This document shows, one piece after another, positions 1 through 8,994 of a stretch of DNA of 64,000 nucleotides. The DNA is from Paraburkholderia sp. BL10I2N1. Its GTDB lineage: Bacteria > Pseudomonadota > Gammaproteobacteria > Burkholderiales > Burkholderiaceae. A model generated the notes under the pieces. That model made no database searches, had not been told where the DNA came from, and saw only the letters and a program-made list of their open reading frames with translations. Positions within the stretch are counted from its first letter, which is position 1. Every line of letters starts with the position of its first letter. Position numbers and translations under genes: made by a program. The stretch covers positions 496,001-560,000 of the forward strand of contig NZ_SNWA01000002.1 of assembly GCF_004361815.1 (NCBI RefSeq), written 5' to 3'.

Positions 1-182
1 TCGAACCTGCGTTCCGCGACCGGCGGCAACGGGTCTGCGGGCTTGCCCGACAGGTCGGCCAGCACGCCCATTACGAACGGCAACCGGTTTTTCTGTTCGT
101 CGCCGTCCACTTCGACTTCGTATTCAATCTGCACGCGTGGAGCGCGGTGGCGAACGTCGAATTTCTGCCTGCCGGTGGACAT
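1..182 (-). CDS. tssB: TssB (VipA/ImpB), type VI secretion sheath small subunit, 5' part only
   Basis: The gene runs off the left edge, so only the first 60 codons are present. The protein begins MSTGRQKFDVRHRAPRVQIE and continues to a PFVMGVLADLSGK stretch, the hallmark N-terminus of the TssB sheath subunit. TssB pairs with TssC to form the contractile sheath of the type VI secretion apparatus in the cytoplasm. The ATG is preceded by an AGGGAGG ribosome-binding site. The rest of the T6SS cluster (tssC, hcp and others) would be expected beyond the left edge. No terminator was recognised between it and the divergent gene at 413. Confidence 0.9.
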   Translation of the reverse strand, partial: MSTGRQKFDVRHRAPRVQIEYEVEVDGDEQKNRLPFVMGVLADLSGKPADPLPPVAERRF

Positions 183-412
183 GACGCCTCCCTCCCTGAA
201 CGCAAATCCCGTCTCCCTAAACGATCAAGGAGCCGGCAATTTGAAGTCACGGGCGTCCGTGCCGACGGCGCGGGCGTCATTCGTGGACCGAGTACCGGCT
301 CCCGGTCGGGGAGCGCAATCTCCTTACCCGCAACGGAAAATTTTTACTAAGCTTTCAACACGTCGCTTGACGCATCGCTCGCATCACACTGGTTTTCCGC
401 AGGAGTGCGCCC

Positions 413-2047
413 ATGTTGCAACGTCTTCGGTTGTCCGCCTTTCGTGTGGTCGGGTTTGCCGCCCTGACGGCCCTTGCGCTCGCTGGCTTCGACGCGACGT
501 GCAACGCCGCGCCGCTGCCCGACAAGACCATCGTATTCTGTTCGGAAGGCAGTCCCGCCGGCTTCGACTCGGCGCAATACACGACGAGCGTCGAGTTCAC
601 CGCAGCGTCTTACACGGTGTACAACCGGCTCGTCGAGTTCCAGCACGGTGGCACCAAAGTGGAACCTGGTCTGGCGGAATCGTGGGAAATCTCCCCCGAT
701 GGCCTGACGTACACGTTCCATCTGCGCCACGGCGTCAAATTCCACACGACGTCCTTCTTTAAGCCGACGCGCGAGTTCAATGCCGACGATGTCATGCTGA
801 CGTTCGAACGGATGCTCAATCCGAACAATGCTTTTCGCACCGCCTACCCGGTAGCGTTCCCGTATTTCACCGATATGGGCCTCGACAAGAGCATCGAAAA
901 AATTGAAAAACTCGATCCGTACACGGTCCGCTTCACGCTGAACGCGGTAAATGCACCGTTCCTGCAGGCACTCGCCATGCCGTTCGCGTCGGTGATTTCC
1001 GCCGAATACGCCGATCAACTGCTGAAGGCTGGCAAGCCGGCGGACATCAACCTCAATCCGGTCGGCACGGGTCCGTTCATCTTCCGCAGCTATACGAAGG
1101 ACTCGACCATCCGCTACGACGGCAACCCCGACTACTGGAAGCCTGGTGTCGTGCAGGTCGGCAAACTGATCTTTTCGATCACGACCGACCCGGCCGTACG
1201 CGTGCAAAAACTTCGGCAAAACGAGTGTCAAGTGATGAGCTATCCGCGCCCGCAGGACATTGCGTCGCTGGCCGCGGACGCGAATCTGCAACTGCCGCAT
1301 CAGGTCGGCTTCAACGTCGGCTTCCTCGCGTACAACACGACGCGCAAGCCGCTCGATCAGGTTGAAGTGCGTCAGGCTCTGGACATGGCGATCAACAAGC
1401 AGGCGATCATCCAATCCGTGTACCAGGGCGCGGGCCAGGCAGCGAGCAATCCAATGCCGCCCACGCAATGGTCCTACGACGGGAGTCTGCGCGATGCGCC
1501 GTACGATCCCGCGAAGGCAAAGGCGCTGCTCACGAAAGCCGGCCTTCCGGACGGCTTCGAACTGACGCTGTGGGCCATGCCGGTGCAGCGGCCGTATAAC
1601 CCGAACGCGCGTCTGATGGCGGAGATGATTCAGGCCGACTGGGAGAAGATCGGCGTGAAGGCGAAGATCGTGACGTATGAATGGGGTGAGTACATCAAGC
1701 GCGCGCATGCGGGGGAACACGACGCGATGCTGATCGGCTGGACTGGCGACAATGGCGATCCGGACAACTGGCTGGGCGTGCTGCTCGGATGCTCGGCAGT
1801 GAACGGCAGCAACTTCTCCAAGTGGTGCTACAAGCCGTTCGATGACTTGATCCGGAAGGGGCGTCAAACGACCGATACGGCGGAGCGCACGAAGTACTAT
1901 ACCGAGGCGCAGGAGATCTTCAAACAGCAGGTGCCATTCACGCCGATCGCGCACTCGACGGTCTACCAGCCGCTGCGCAAGGACATCACCGGCTTCAGGA
2001 TCGATCCGTTTGGCCCGACCCAGTTCTGGTATGTCGGGCTTAAATAA
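413..2047 (+). CDS. ABC transporter substrate-binding protein, family 5 (DppA/OppA-like)
   Basis: This is a 544-residue periplasmic solute-binding protein of the dipeptide/oligopeptide (SBP_bac_5) family. A signal peptide covers about residues 1-32: a basic start, the hydrophobic run VGFAALTALALAG, then cleavage near CNAAP. The mature part carries family landmarks: a LAESWEISPDGLTYTFHLR stretch near residue 88, the FNADDV motif, and a NPVGTGPF motif near residue 216. AGGAG lies about 7 nt before the ATG. Length matches E. coli DppA (535 aa). No permease or ATPase genes adjoin it, so it is an orphan binding protein that must use a transporter encoded elsewhere. The substrate is probably a di- or oligopeptide, but family members also bind heme or opines, so the ligand is open. 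Confidence 0.85.
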   Translation: MLQRLRLSAFRVVGFAALTALALAGFDATCNAAPLPDKTIVFCSEGSPAGFDSAQYTTSVEFTAASYTVYNRLVEFQHGGTKVEPGLAESWEISPDGLTYTFHLRHGVKFHTTSFFKPTREFNADDVMLTFERMLNPNNAFRTAYPVAFPYFTDMGLDKSIEKIEKLDPYTVRFTLNAVNAPFLQALAMPFASVISAEYADQLLKAGKPADINLNPVGTGPFIFRSYTKDSTIRYDGNPDYWKPGVVQVGKLIFSITTDPAVRVQKLRQNECQVMSYPRPQDIASLAADANLQLPHQVGFNVGFLAYNTTRKPLDQVEVRQALDMAINKQAIIQSVYQGAGQAASNPMPPTQWSYDGSLRDAPYDPAKAKALLTKAGLPDGFELTLWAMPVQRPYNPNARLMAEMIQADWEKIGVKAKIVTYEWGEYIKRAHAGEHDAMLIGWTGDNGDPDNWLGVLLGCSAVNGSNFSKWCYKPFDDLIRKGRQTTDTAERTKYYTEAQEIFKQQVPFTPIAHSTVYQPLRKDITGFRIDPFGPTQFWYVGLK

Positions 2048-2195
2048 CGCAGGGGCCCGTCAACCTGACTTCCGGGCGCTTCCCTACCCGCGCCCAGCCC
2101 GGTCTCAGGGCGCGACGACATGCTACCGGGTTGGAGAATGACCCGCGAAGGGTTCCAGGGGCTGTTCACGCCAATTGATCATCGCTATGCGGCGA

Positions 2196-3746
2196 TCAGC
2201 CAGGCAGGTGCACATTGACGACAGCCGGCACGCTGGCGCGCAACGGGACGCTCTCCGACGGCGCGGAATCGCCCGGATGTCCTGCATGCTCTGCCTGCGC
2301 GATCAGATTGCCGACGGTGGGATCGATCGCATCGGTGAACGGCTTCGGATCAAGGCCGATCGCGAGAACCAGCAGCGCCATCGCACCAAGCAATATGAAT
2401 TCGCGCCGGCCGAGGTCGGACAGCTTCGCTACCCGGGCGTTGGCAATCTTGCCGAAAATCACGCGCTTGTAGAACCACAGCGTGTAGGCAGCGCTCAGCA
2501 CGACCGTCGATGCCGCGATCGCGCCAATCCAGAAGTTGAAACGGATCGCGCCCATCAACACCATGAATTCGCCGACAAAACCGGACGTGCCCGGCAAGCC
2601 GAGATTCGCCATCGAGAACAGCATCGCGAAGGCAGCGAACTTCGGCATCGTATTGGCGACGCCACCATAAGCAGCGATTTCGCCGCTTTGCGTGCGGTCG
2701 TACAGCATGCCGGTGCACAACAACATCGCGCCTGACACGACACCGTAGGACAGCATCTGCACGATCGCGCCTTCCTGACCGATACGGTTGAAGATGAAGA
2801 GACCCAGTGTGACGAGCCCCATGTGTGCAACGGTCGAATACGCGAGCAGCTTGCGCATGTCGGTCTGCACGAGGGCCAGCAAGCTCGCGTAGATGACTGC
2901 AACCAGCGAGAGCGTAATCATCGCCGGCGCAAAGAAATGGCTTGCATCGGGTGTGATCGGCAACGCGAAACGCAGCAGCCCGTAGCCACCGAGCTTGAGC
3001 ATGCCGATCATCACGGCCGCACCGGTCGGACCGTCAAGGTGAACGTCCGGCAGCCACGAATGCAGCGGCCACATCGGCACCTTGACGGCAAAGGCCGCGA
3101 GAAAGCCGAGGAAAATCAGCACCTGCGGTAGCAGGTCCAGATGCAGTGCGCGCCAGCTGTCGAGGTCGAAAGACTTCGTCTGGCTATACAGGTACAGCAT
3201 CGACATCAGCATCGCCAACGAGCCGATGAACGACAGGAAGAAGAACTTCACTGCCGCGTACGTGCGGTTCGAGTGCCCCCAGCCGCCGATCAGCAGGTAA
3301 AGCGGAATCAGCGTCGCTTCGAAGAAGATGAAGAACAGCATGCCGTCGAGCGACGTGAAAACACCCTGCATGAAACCCGACAACATCAGGAAAGCGCCGA
3401 AGTACTGTGCGACGCGCACGGTAATCGACCGCCACGAAGCGATCACGATGATGATCGTGGTGAGCGCCGTCAGGACGACCAGCCACAACGAGATGCCGTC
3501 AATGCCGAGGTGCCAGCCGATGCCGAACTCCGGCAGCCAGTTGACGTGCTCGACGAACTGCGCAGTTGCAACGCTGTTCTGAAAGCGGGCGACGAGCGGG
3601 ATCGCCGGCAGAAGGCCGGCAATCGCGCCGATGAGCGCGAGCCAGCGCACGCGGTCGGCGGAACGATCGGAGCCGGCGCGCATGACGATGGCGCCCGCCG
3701 CAATGGGAATCCAGATCAAAAGGCTGAGAAGTGGAGCGGATTGCAT
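2196..3746 (-). CDS. NuoM-like proton-translocating subunit (complex I / Mrp antiporter family), stand-alone
   Basis: A 516-residue polytopic membrane protein with about 14 hydrophobic segments. It carries the proton_antipo_M core: FFEATLIPLYLLIGGWG near residue 145, the conserved lysine of KVPMWPLHSWLPDVHLDGPT near residue 220, and LAYSTVAHMGLV near residue 305. These are the hallmarks of NADH-quinone oxidoreductase subunit M. In Burkholderiaceae NuoM is normally encoded inside the nuoA-N operon. Here there is no nuoL or nuoN neighbour, so this is probably a second paralogue or part of another ion-translocating complex. The start is ATG with no clear Shine-Dalgarno upstream. The C-terminus has a short hydrophilic tail rich in Ser, Pro and Val that typical NuoM lacks. 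Confidence 0.85.
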   Translation of the reverse strand: MQSAPLLSLLIWIPIAAGAIVMRAGSDRSADRVRWLALIGAIAGLLPAIPLVARFQNSVATAQFVEHVNWLPEFGIGWHLGIDGISLWLVVLTALTTIIIVIASWRSITVRVAQYFGAFLMLSGFMQGVFTSLDGMLFFIFFEATLIPLYLLIGGWGHSNRTYAAVKFFFLSFIGSLAMLMSMLYLYSQTKSFDLDSWRALHLDLLPQVLIFLGFLAAFAVKVPMWPLHSWLPDVHLDGPTGAAVMIGMLKLGGYGLLRFALPITPDASHFFAPAMITLSLVAVIYASLLALVQTDMRKLLAYSTVAHMGLVTLGLFIFNRIGQEGAIVQMLSYGVVSGAMLLCTGMLYDRTQSGEIAAYGGVANTMPKFAAFAMLFSMANLGLPGTSGFVGEFMVLMGAIRFNFWIGAIAASTVVLSAAYTLWFYKRVIFGKIANARVAKLSDLGRREFILLGAMALLVLAIGLDPKPFTDAIDPTVGNLIAQAEHAGHPGDSAPSESVPLRASVPAVVNVHLPG

Positions 3747-4319
3747 GTGCTATTTGTTAAAGCCACCAGGAAAGCGAAAAAACGGATCCATCAGCGCAAT
3801 CAGAATGAAAGCGTTGAAAGGAAAATCAAAACGGGGTGTTGCGCTGGAGAGGCGCGCTCGATGTGGCACGAGGCCGACAAACGTGCTTCCGGAAACCATC
3901 GAGGTCTTCGGGTTTACGAGGATAACCCGAACTTAAGAGTTTTGCAGCGCAACATTAATAAAAGGGCACCGTCGGCGGCGAGACCAACAGGCGAGGCGCG
4001 ACTCTAGTGGCTTTCCACTGTGTTTTCCTGCGCTTCCATGTCGAATTGCGGAGCCGCTGTGCAGCGGCCGACCCCATGCGCCGTCACGGCGGAAAGTCCG
4101 GTCGCGAATGCCGCGCGCAAGGCTGGACAACAGCCTGGAAATCTTTGGTAAGGGCTCCGTGAACCCCCCCTGTTATTGCGGAATGACGATCAGCGAATCG
4201 CCTTAAGCTCACCTCACGCCCCGCATTCATGGCCGCTGGCAAAGACCGACCAGACTCGTCAGCCATGCGAAATCGGGCGTCACGTATCGAATCCGACATG
4301 TCGCTTAAGGAGCGTCCAC
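3747..4319. other. intergenic region, no gene recognised
   Basis: This 573-base gap lies between the divergent nuoM-like gene and the LprI-like gene. No frame on either strand has a ribosome-binding site together with protein-like composition. It presumably carries both promoters, but no convincing -35/-10 pair was identified. Confidence 0.4.
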
Positions 4320-4799
4320 ATGCCCGCACACACTGAATATCCGTCAACCCCGAAGTGGCTCTCAAAGTCTGCGAAAGCGCTTGCGGTTTCTTCCATCGCT
4401 GCCCTCTTCTGCATCGATGCGTCTGCGGCAAGCTTTCATTGCACCGGCAAGTCATCGGCCTCGGAGCGCATCGTCTGCCAGGACGAGCGACTATCGGCGC
4501 TCGACGACAAGCTCGCCATCGCATACCAACGAGCCCGGGACACAGCCGCCGACCCACGCTCGATTGAAGCAGACCGAACGCACCAGTGGCTCTGGCGACA
4601 ACACAACTGCACGGACAACGCATGCGTCTCCGCCTGGTATGAGCGTCGCATCGCGGAACTCGATGCCGACTACGAACAGGCAAAGGCCGTGCAGAACGCT
4701 GCTTTCGAAGCCGCGCTGTCCGCGCAAAAGCTTGCTCCGTCCGCTGAAGCGGCAGTCCGCCAGATGAAAAAACCGGCCCCTGAAGTTGCGGCACGTTAG
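4320..4799 (+). CDS. LprI-like (DUF1311) secreted protein
   Basis: A 159-residue secreted protein. I start it at the ATG preceded by AAGGAG (spacing about 7), not at an in-frame ATG 48 codons upstream, because this start leads straight into a signal peptide (hydrophobic VSSIAALFCIDASAASF, residues about 25-41). The mature part has the LprI/DUF1311 pattern: SASERIVCQDERLSALDDKL, Y-x-x-A, then a Q-WLWRQHNC segment and a second cysteine pair (CTDNAC) before W-Y-x-x-R-I. The family includes periplasmic proteins related to the lysozyme inhibitor LprI. Function in this organism is unknown. Cysteines near 43, 57, 99 and 104 may form disulfides. Confidence 0.75.
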   Translation: MPAHTEYPSTPKWLSKSAKALAVSSIAALFCIDASAASFHCTGKSSASERIVCQDERLSALDDKLAIAYQRARDTAADPRSIEADRTHQWLWRQHNCTDNACVSAWYERRIAELDADYEQAKAVQNAAFEAALSAQKLAPSAEAAVRQMKKPAPEVAAR

Positions 4800-4848
4800 T
4801 CCATAAACAGGCGAAAGGCGGTGGCTTCTTCCGCCTCGCGAGTGCTGT

Positions 4849-4882
4849 GGGCAATGCTGAGACCCGACACCAGGCATTGCCC
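4849..4882. terminator. inverted repeat, possible terminator after the LprI-like gene
   Basis: Perfect 9-bp arms (GGGCAATGC / GCATTGCCC) around a 16-nt loop, 50 bp downstream of the LprI-like stop codon. No strong T-run follows, so intrinsic termination is only a possibility. Confidence 0.35.
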
Positions 4883-4967
4883 GCTTTCATATCGGCGCGA
4901 CATATGCGAGCACATGCTTGATGGCCTATGAGCCCTGGCTTACGAACTTCAAAACTAAAAAACGCCT

Positions 4968-5114
4968 ATGCGTAGCATTGTGATTGCATTAACGTTGACG
5001 GTCGCTCTCAGCCTGCAAGGTTGCTCGACTACCGTCGGCACATTTGCCCTGGGCGGGTTGATCGGCGCAGTAACCGGCGTGTCCGCCCTGGTATGTACGA
5101 TCGCGTGCAGATAG
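4968..5114 (+). CDS. small putative lipoprotein, 48 aa
   Basis: A short frame that begins MRSIVIALTLTVALSLQGCS, with a basic start, a hydrophobic core and a lipobox LQGC ending at Cys19. The mature part is only 30 residues, glycine- and valine-rich (GGLIGAVTGVSALV), and holds two further cysteines near the C-terminus. No good Shine-Dalgarno precedes the ATG. The composition is that of a small entericidin-like or osmotically induced lipoprotein, but no family could be named. It sits after the LprI-like gene on the same strand. Confidence 0.5.
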   Translation: MRSIVIALTLTVALSLQGCSTTVGTFALGGLIGAVTGVSALVCTIACR

Positions 5115-5467
5115 TGCTGCCCGAAACACCGGCGACGTCACCAGCCGGAAGCCGCATTCGTACGTGGGCATGACGTCGAGTGACGTTGGCCGCTTCGGCG
5201 TTCCACACTGCTGATTGTTGCGGCGGCGTTCATCTCGGCACCCCGTCATCGCGCGTCTGTTTGTAGAAGCGACAAGCGAGGCGTGAATCTCCCGGCACGC
5301 AGGCACGCAATGTCACCAACACCGTGTTGATCAAATACAATGCCGCATCGAGGCTCCACAGCGGTGCCAGCCCGTTGCGGGCGCGGCTCGCCGCGCGGCC
5401 ACCCGCGGCAGCGAACTTCTGAATCGGGACCTTGAACGCTGAAGTGCTGAACTTGACGGAGTGATCG
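5115..5467. other. intergenic region, no gene recognised
   Basis: No convincing coding frame or RNA gene was seen in these 353 bases. They precede the vestigial frame and the alcohol dehydrogenase, so they probably hold that unit's promoter. Confidence 0.4.
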
Positions 5468-5587
5468 ATGGCTGATGCTTACCTGCAGGTGATTGCGCAT
5501 TACCATGCCAGCCCGGGCAACGGCCACAGGGTTGTGGAATTGCTGGCGGTCACGAGCTACATGGTGCGCGAGGAGGACAAGCCTTGA
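5468..5587 (+). pseudogene. vestigial ABM-type (quinol monooxygenase-like) frame, 39 aa
   Basis: The frame opens with MADAYLQVIAHYHASPGNG followed by H-R-V-V-E-L-L. This looks like the first strand and helix of antibiotic-biosynthesis-monooxygenase (ABM) domain proteins, which are normally about 95-105 residues. After about 27 residues the similarity stops and the frame ends, so about 60 residues are missing. Its last codons contain GAGGAGG, which serves as the ribosome-binding site of the next gene, and its TGA overlaps that gene's TTG start. It may survive as a leader frame that couples translation. Family assignment rests on a short stretch. Confidence 0.5.
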
Positions 5588-6744
5588 ACTCATTTCGCTT
5601 CCAAACCGTTCCGACGCTCGTCGTCGAGTTTGGCGCGGCGCGCCGTCTGGGTGTTTTGCTGCGGGAGCAGTTTCCGACGCTGACGCGGTTGTGCGTCGTC
5701 ACGGACGGGTTCCTTCACAGGAGTGGCCTGCTGGATCCGGCGCTGGCCGATCTCGCCGCTTACGGCTGGAACACAACGGTGATCGACGACGTCATCGCCG
5801 ATCCGCCCGAACATATCGTGCTGGAGGCGACGTCTCACGCACGCGAAGCGGGCGTGGAGATCGTGCTGGGGCTGGGCGGCGGGTCGTCGATGGATGTCGC
5901 GAAGCTGCTTGCCGTGCTGGTCCCGCAACAGGAGCAGGTGCTGGCCGACATGTACGGCGTCAACCGGATCACGGTTTCGCGATTGCCTCTGGTCCAGATG
6001 CCGACTACAGCGGGCACGGGTTCCGAAGTCACAGCCGTATCGATCGTGACCGTGGGCGAAGCGAAGAAGATGGGCGTCGTTGCGCCGCAGTTGATCGCGG
6101 ATCTGGCGATTCTGGATGCGGAACTCACGCTGGGGCTGCCCGTCGCCGCAACCGCCGCAACCGGCATCGACGCGATGGTGCACGCAATCGAGGCGTACAC
6201 GTCCGCGCGATTGAAGAACCCGGTGTCCGACATGCTCGCGGTGAAGGCGCTCGAACTGCTGTCACGCAATCTGTTGAGCGCATGCGAGAGCGGGAACAAT
6301 CGCGAAGCGCGCGAAGCCATGCTCCTTGGCGCGACGTTCGCGGGCCAGGCGTTCGCCAACTCGCCGGTCGCCGCGGTCCATGCACTGGCGTATCCGATCG
6401 GTGGCATCTATCACGTTCCGCATGGTCTTTCGAATGCGCTCGTGCTCCCGCATGTGCTGAAGTTCAACGCCCAGGCCGCGGCTCAACTGTACGCGGAGCT
6501 CGCTGACGTGATCGTGCCGGCGGCGACTGGCAGCGCCGAAAGCAAAACCCAGGCATTGATCGCGCACCTCGAACAGATGATCGCCGCAACCCGGATTCCT
6601 TCCACGCTGCGAGAAGTGGGCATCGAACAAGACGGCCTGAAACGAATGGCAAGCGACGCCATGCTGCAAACGCGGCTTTTGATCAACAATCCGCGGCCCG
6701 TTTCCGAAGCTGACGCATTGGCGATCTATACCGCTGCGTTCTGA
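5584..6744 (+). CDS. iron-containing (type III) alcohol dehydrogenase
   Basis: A 386-residue group III alcohol dehydrogenase, a cytosolic NAD(P)-linked enzyme that interconverts alcohols and aldehydes. The nucleotide-binding motif GGGSSMDVAK is at residues 98-107 and TTAGTGSEVT at 141-150. The four metal ligands expected for the family are present: Asp196, His200, His266 and His280 in GIDAMVH and HALAYPIGGIYHVPHG. The start is TTG, supported by an AGGAGG site 7 nt upstream and by overlap with the preceding stop (TTGA), which suggests translational coupling. Length is normal for the family. Maleylacetate reductases share the fold but usually have different ligands, so an alcohol dehydrogenase is more likely; the substrate is unknown. 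Confidence 0.88.
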   Translation: MNSFRFQTVPTLVVEFGAARRLGVLLREQFPTLTRLCVVTDGFLHRSGLLDPALADLAAYGWNTTVIDDVIADPPEHIVLEATSHAREAGVEIVLGLGGGSSMDVAKLLAVLVPQQEQVLADMYGVNRITVSRLPLVQMPTTAGTGSEVTAVSIVTVGEAKKMGVVAPQLIADLAILDAELTLGLPVAATAATGIDAMVHAIEAYTSARLKNPVSDMLAVKALELLSRNLLSACESGNNREAREAMLLGATFAGQAFANSPVAAVHALAYPIGGIYHVPHGLSNALVLPHVLKFNAQAAAQLYAELADVIVPAATGSAESKTQALIAHLEQMIAATRIPSTLREVGIEQDGLKRMASDAMLQTRLLINNPRPVSEADALAIYTAAF

Positions 6745-7747
6745 CGCGGCACTCTGTGTGTGGCCCGCGTCGAGATCGAGGGAGGAGCGGCCAACATCGG
6801 GCCGCACGTGCTTCAAGTGCCTCGCAGGCTGCTGTCGTCAACCAGCAGCTTCTTCGCATCACGACAATGACAATGGGTGATTGGCAAACGGAATCAGGAT
6901 CGTTTCTCCCACCATGTCTGCAACATCGCGGCGGCAGCCGTGGCGGCGACCTGGCAGCCGAGGACGATATGCTCCTCGGCCGTATCCTCGATGAAGTCGT
7001 GGCTCACGCCACCGATGCTGGGCACGAACAGCATGCAGGCCGGGATATGAGCCGCAATGAGCTGGGCGTCGTGAGCAGCCCCGCTCGGCATGCGAATCCA
7101 CTGACCGGGCGCCACGGCCTCGGCGGCGCTCACGATATGCGCCTGAAGCGTCGCATCCATGGTCACCGGCTCCATGGGTTCATCGGCATCCGTCAATACC
7201 ACGCCCACCGGCCCTCGCGCATTGAACTCCTGGACCAGCTCCGCCAGCCTCGTTTCCATCGCCCGCAGACGGGCAGCATTCGCGTCGCGGAATTGCAGAT
7301 ACATGTCGGCCTGACCAGGTACGACGCTGAGCGAGCCCGGGTCGAGGTCGATACGGCCGACCGTCCACACGGTATCGGCGTCGGCTAGCTGCCCGAACGC
7401 TTCGTTCATCCCGGCGATAAACGCAACGAGCGCCGCGCCGGCATCGCTGCGGATCGACATGGGCGTCGTGCCGGCATGATTGCGCTGGCCGGTAAAGCGC
7501 AACCGCAATTCGCGAAGGCCAACGATCGTGGTAACGACGCCAATGGATTTGCCCGCAGCCTCCAGCCGTCCGCCCTGCTCGATGTGCGGCTCGAGGTAAC
7601 CCATGTGCCGCCCCTTCTCCAGGCGAACCTGTGGCCTGCCGGCAAGCCCCGCAATCCGCAGCGCATCCTGAAGAAGCAGCCCCTCATGGTTTCGCGCGCT
7701 CCGGATCGACTCCTCGACGGAATCGCCGACGAAGCAGCGACTGCCTA

Positions 7748-8994
7748 GTAGATCGTTGCATCAAAGTCGTTACATATTAAGCCACGCCGAGGTCGACCTT
7801 TTTCCAGCGGAAGACAACCGGTGAGGCATTGAATTCCTCGATGCCCCTCAGAATGCGCTCCTTCAGTTCATCGATCGATTTGACCCGGATGTGGCGAAGG
7901 AAAGTGCGGGCCATTTTGGAGAAGGTGCATTCGACCAGATTAAGCCAGGAGCCATGCTTGGGTGTGTGAACGTACTCGAAGCGCCCGGGGCGCGAGGCGA
8001 GATAGGCCATGGTCTGCCTGGAGATGTGGGCCGAATGGTTGTCCAGCACCACGCGGATGATGGCCTCGCTCGGATAGTACTCGTCCAGGCGCTTGAGCAG
8101 CGCGATGAACTCCACACTGCGGTGGCGGTCCTCGACGTTGGCGAAGATGTGACCCGAGTGCAAGTCGATTCCGGCGAGAATCGATACCGTGCCCCGACGC
8201 ACATACTCGTAGTCGCGCCCGACGGTTGATGCCTTGCCCGGTACCGGGGGCAGATCCGGCGCGGTCAATCCGATCGCCTGAATACCCGGCTTCTCGTCGA
8301 CGCTGACGGTATAGATGGGGTTGGGTCGCGCATCATGAACGGCGCCCTCCCGGTAGATCGAGACATCCCGGTAGACCATCAGGACTTCCTGCATCTTGCG
8401 GTCAAACTCCGGGTCCCGTTTTTCCAGGTAGTAGCGAATCTTGTGGGGCTTGATCTCGTTCTCGTTGAGGATGCGCCACACGGTGCTCTTGCCAGCGTTG
8501 GCCAGGCGAGCGAATCCAGCGGCCTCGGCTCCTTCAGATACAAACCGCGCCAGTGCGGAGATGCTCCACAACTCGGCCGCCAGGCCCTGATCCTTGGGCT
8601 TGGTGCACGCGATGCTCACCACCCAGGCTTTGGCTTCATCGCTGATCTCGGGTTCATGCGGCCGGTGGTACCTGTCTTTCAAACCCGCTTGCACACCTGC
8701 TGCCAGCGCCTTGTCAACGCTGCGATAGATCATCGGACGACTGAACCCGAGCTGGCGTTGCAGCTCCGTGATCGAAGTGCCCGCGGCGTAGCCCAACAGC
8801 ACCTTCGCCCGTTCGACTTCGCGCGCGGGCGCTGTCCTCGATCCAGCAAGTTCCTTGAGCGTCGTCGTCTGCTCCGGTGTAAGCACCAGCGCCGCACGTT
8901 TGGACTTCCTCGCCATCGTCACCTCCGTCAAGAGTTGCGAACGAAACGAGGCTATTATCGCTTATTTAGTAACTGTATTGATGGAACGAACTAC
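7748..8994 (-). mobile_element. IS630-family insertion sequence, 1247 bp
   Basis: Imperfect terminal inverted repeats begin GTAGATCGTTGCATCAA at the left end and GTAGTTCGTTCCATCAA at the right end (reverse complement). The element is flanked by a TA dinucleotide on each side (7746-7747 and 8995-8996), the target duplication typical of IS630/Tc1-type transposition. It carries one transposase frame. Confidence 0.93.
7777..8931 (-). CDS. IS630-family transposase
   Basis: A 384-residue DDE transposase. An N-terminal helix-turn-helix region spans about residues 40-95, with the GTSITELQRQLGFSRPMIYR pattern around 51-70. The catalytic triad is visible as Asp212 (VSVDEKPG), Asp297 (VVLDNHSAH) and Glu334 (NLVECTFSKM), as expected for the IS630 group. 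The reading frame is undamaged, so the element may still be active. A second possible start lies five codons downstream (MARKSKR). It is transcribed in the same direction as the gene it interrupts. Confidence 0.93.
   Translation of the reverse strand: MTEVTMARKSKRAALVLTPEQTTTLKELAGSRTAPAREVERAKVLLGYAAGTSITELQRQLGFSRPMIYRSVDKALAAGVQAGLKDRYHRPHEPEISDEAKAWVVSIACTKPKDQGLAAELWSISALARFVSEGAEAAGFARLANAGKSTVWRILNENEIKPHKIRYYLEKRDPEFDRKMQEVLMVYRDVSIYREGAVHDARPNPIYTVSVDEKPGIQAIGLTAPDLPPVPGKASTVGRDYEYVRRGTVSILAGIDLHSGHIFANVEDRHRSVEFIALLKRLDEYYPSEAIIRVVLDNHSAHISRQTMAYLASRPGRFEYVHTPKHGSWLNLVECTFSKMARTFLRHIRVKSIDELKERILRGIEEFNASPVVFRWKKVDLGVA

Noticed and set aside
347..1954. Long minus-strand open frame opposite the peptide-binding protein gene
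   Set aside because: Arg/His-rich, no motif, fully antisense to a clear coding gene with signal peptide and good start; an effect of GC-rich codons.
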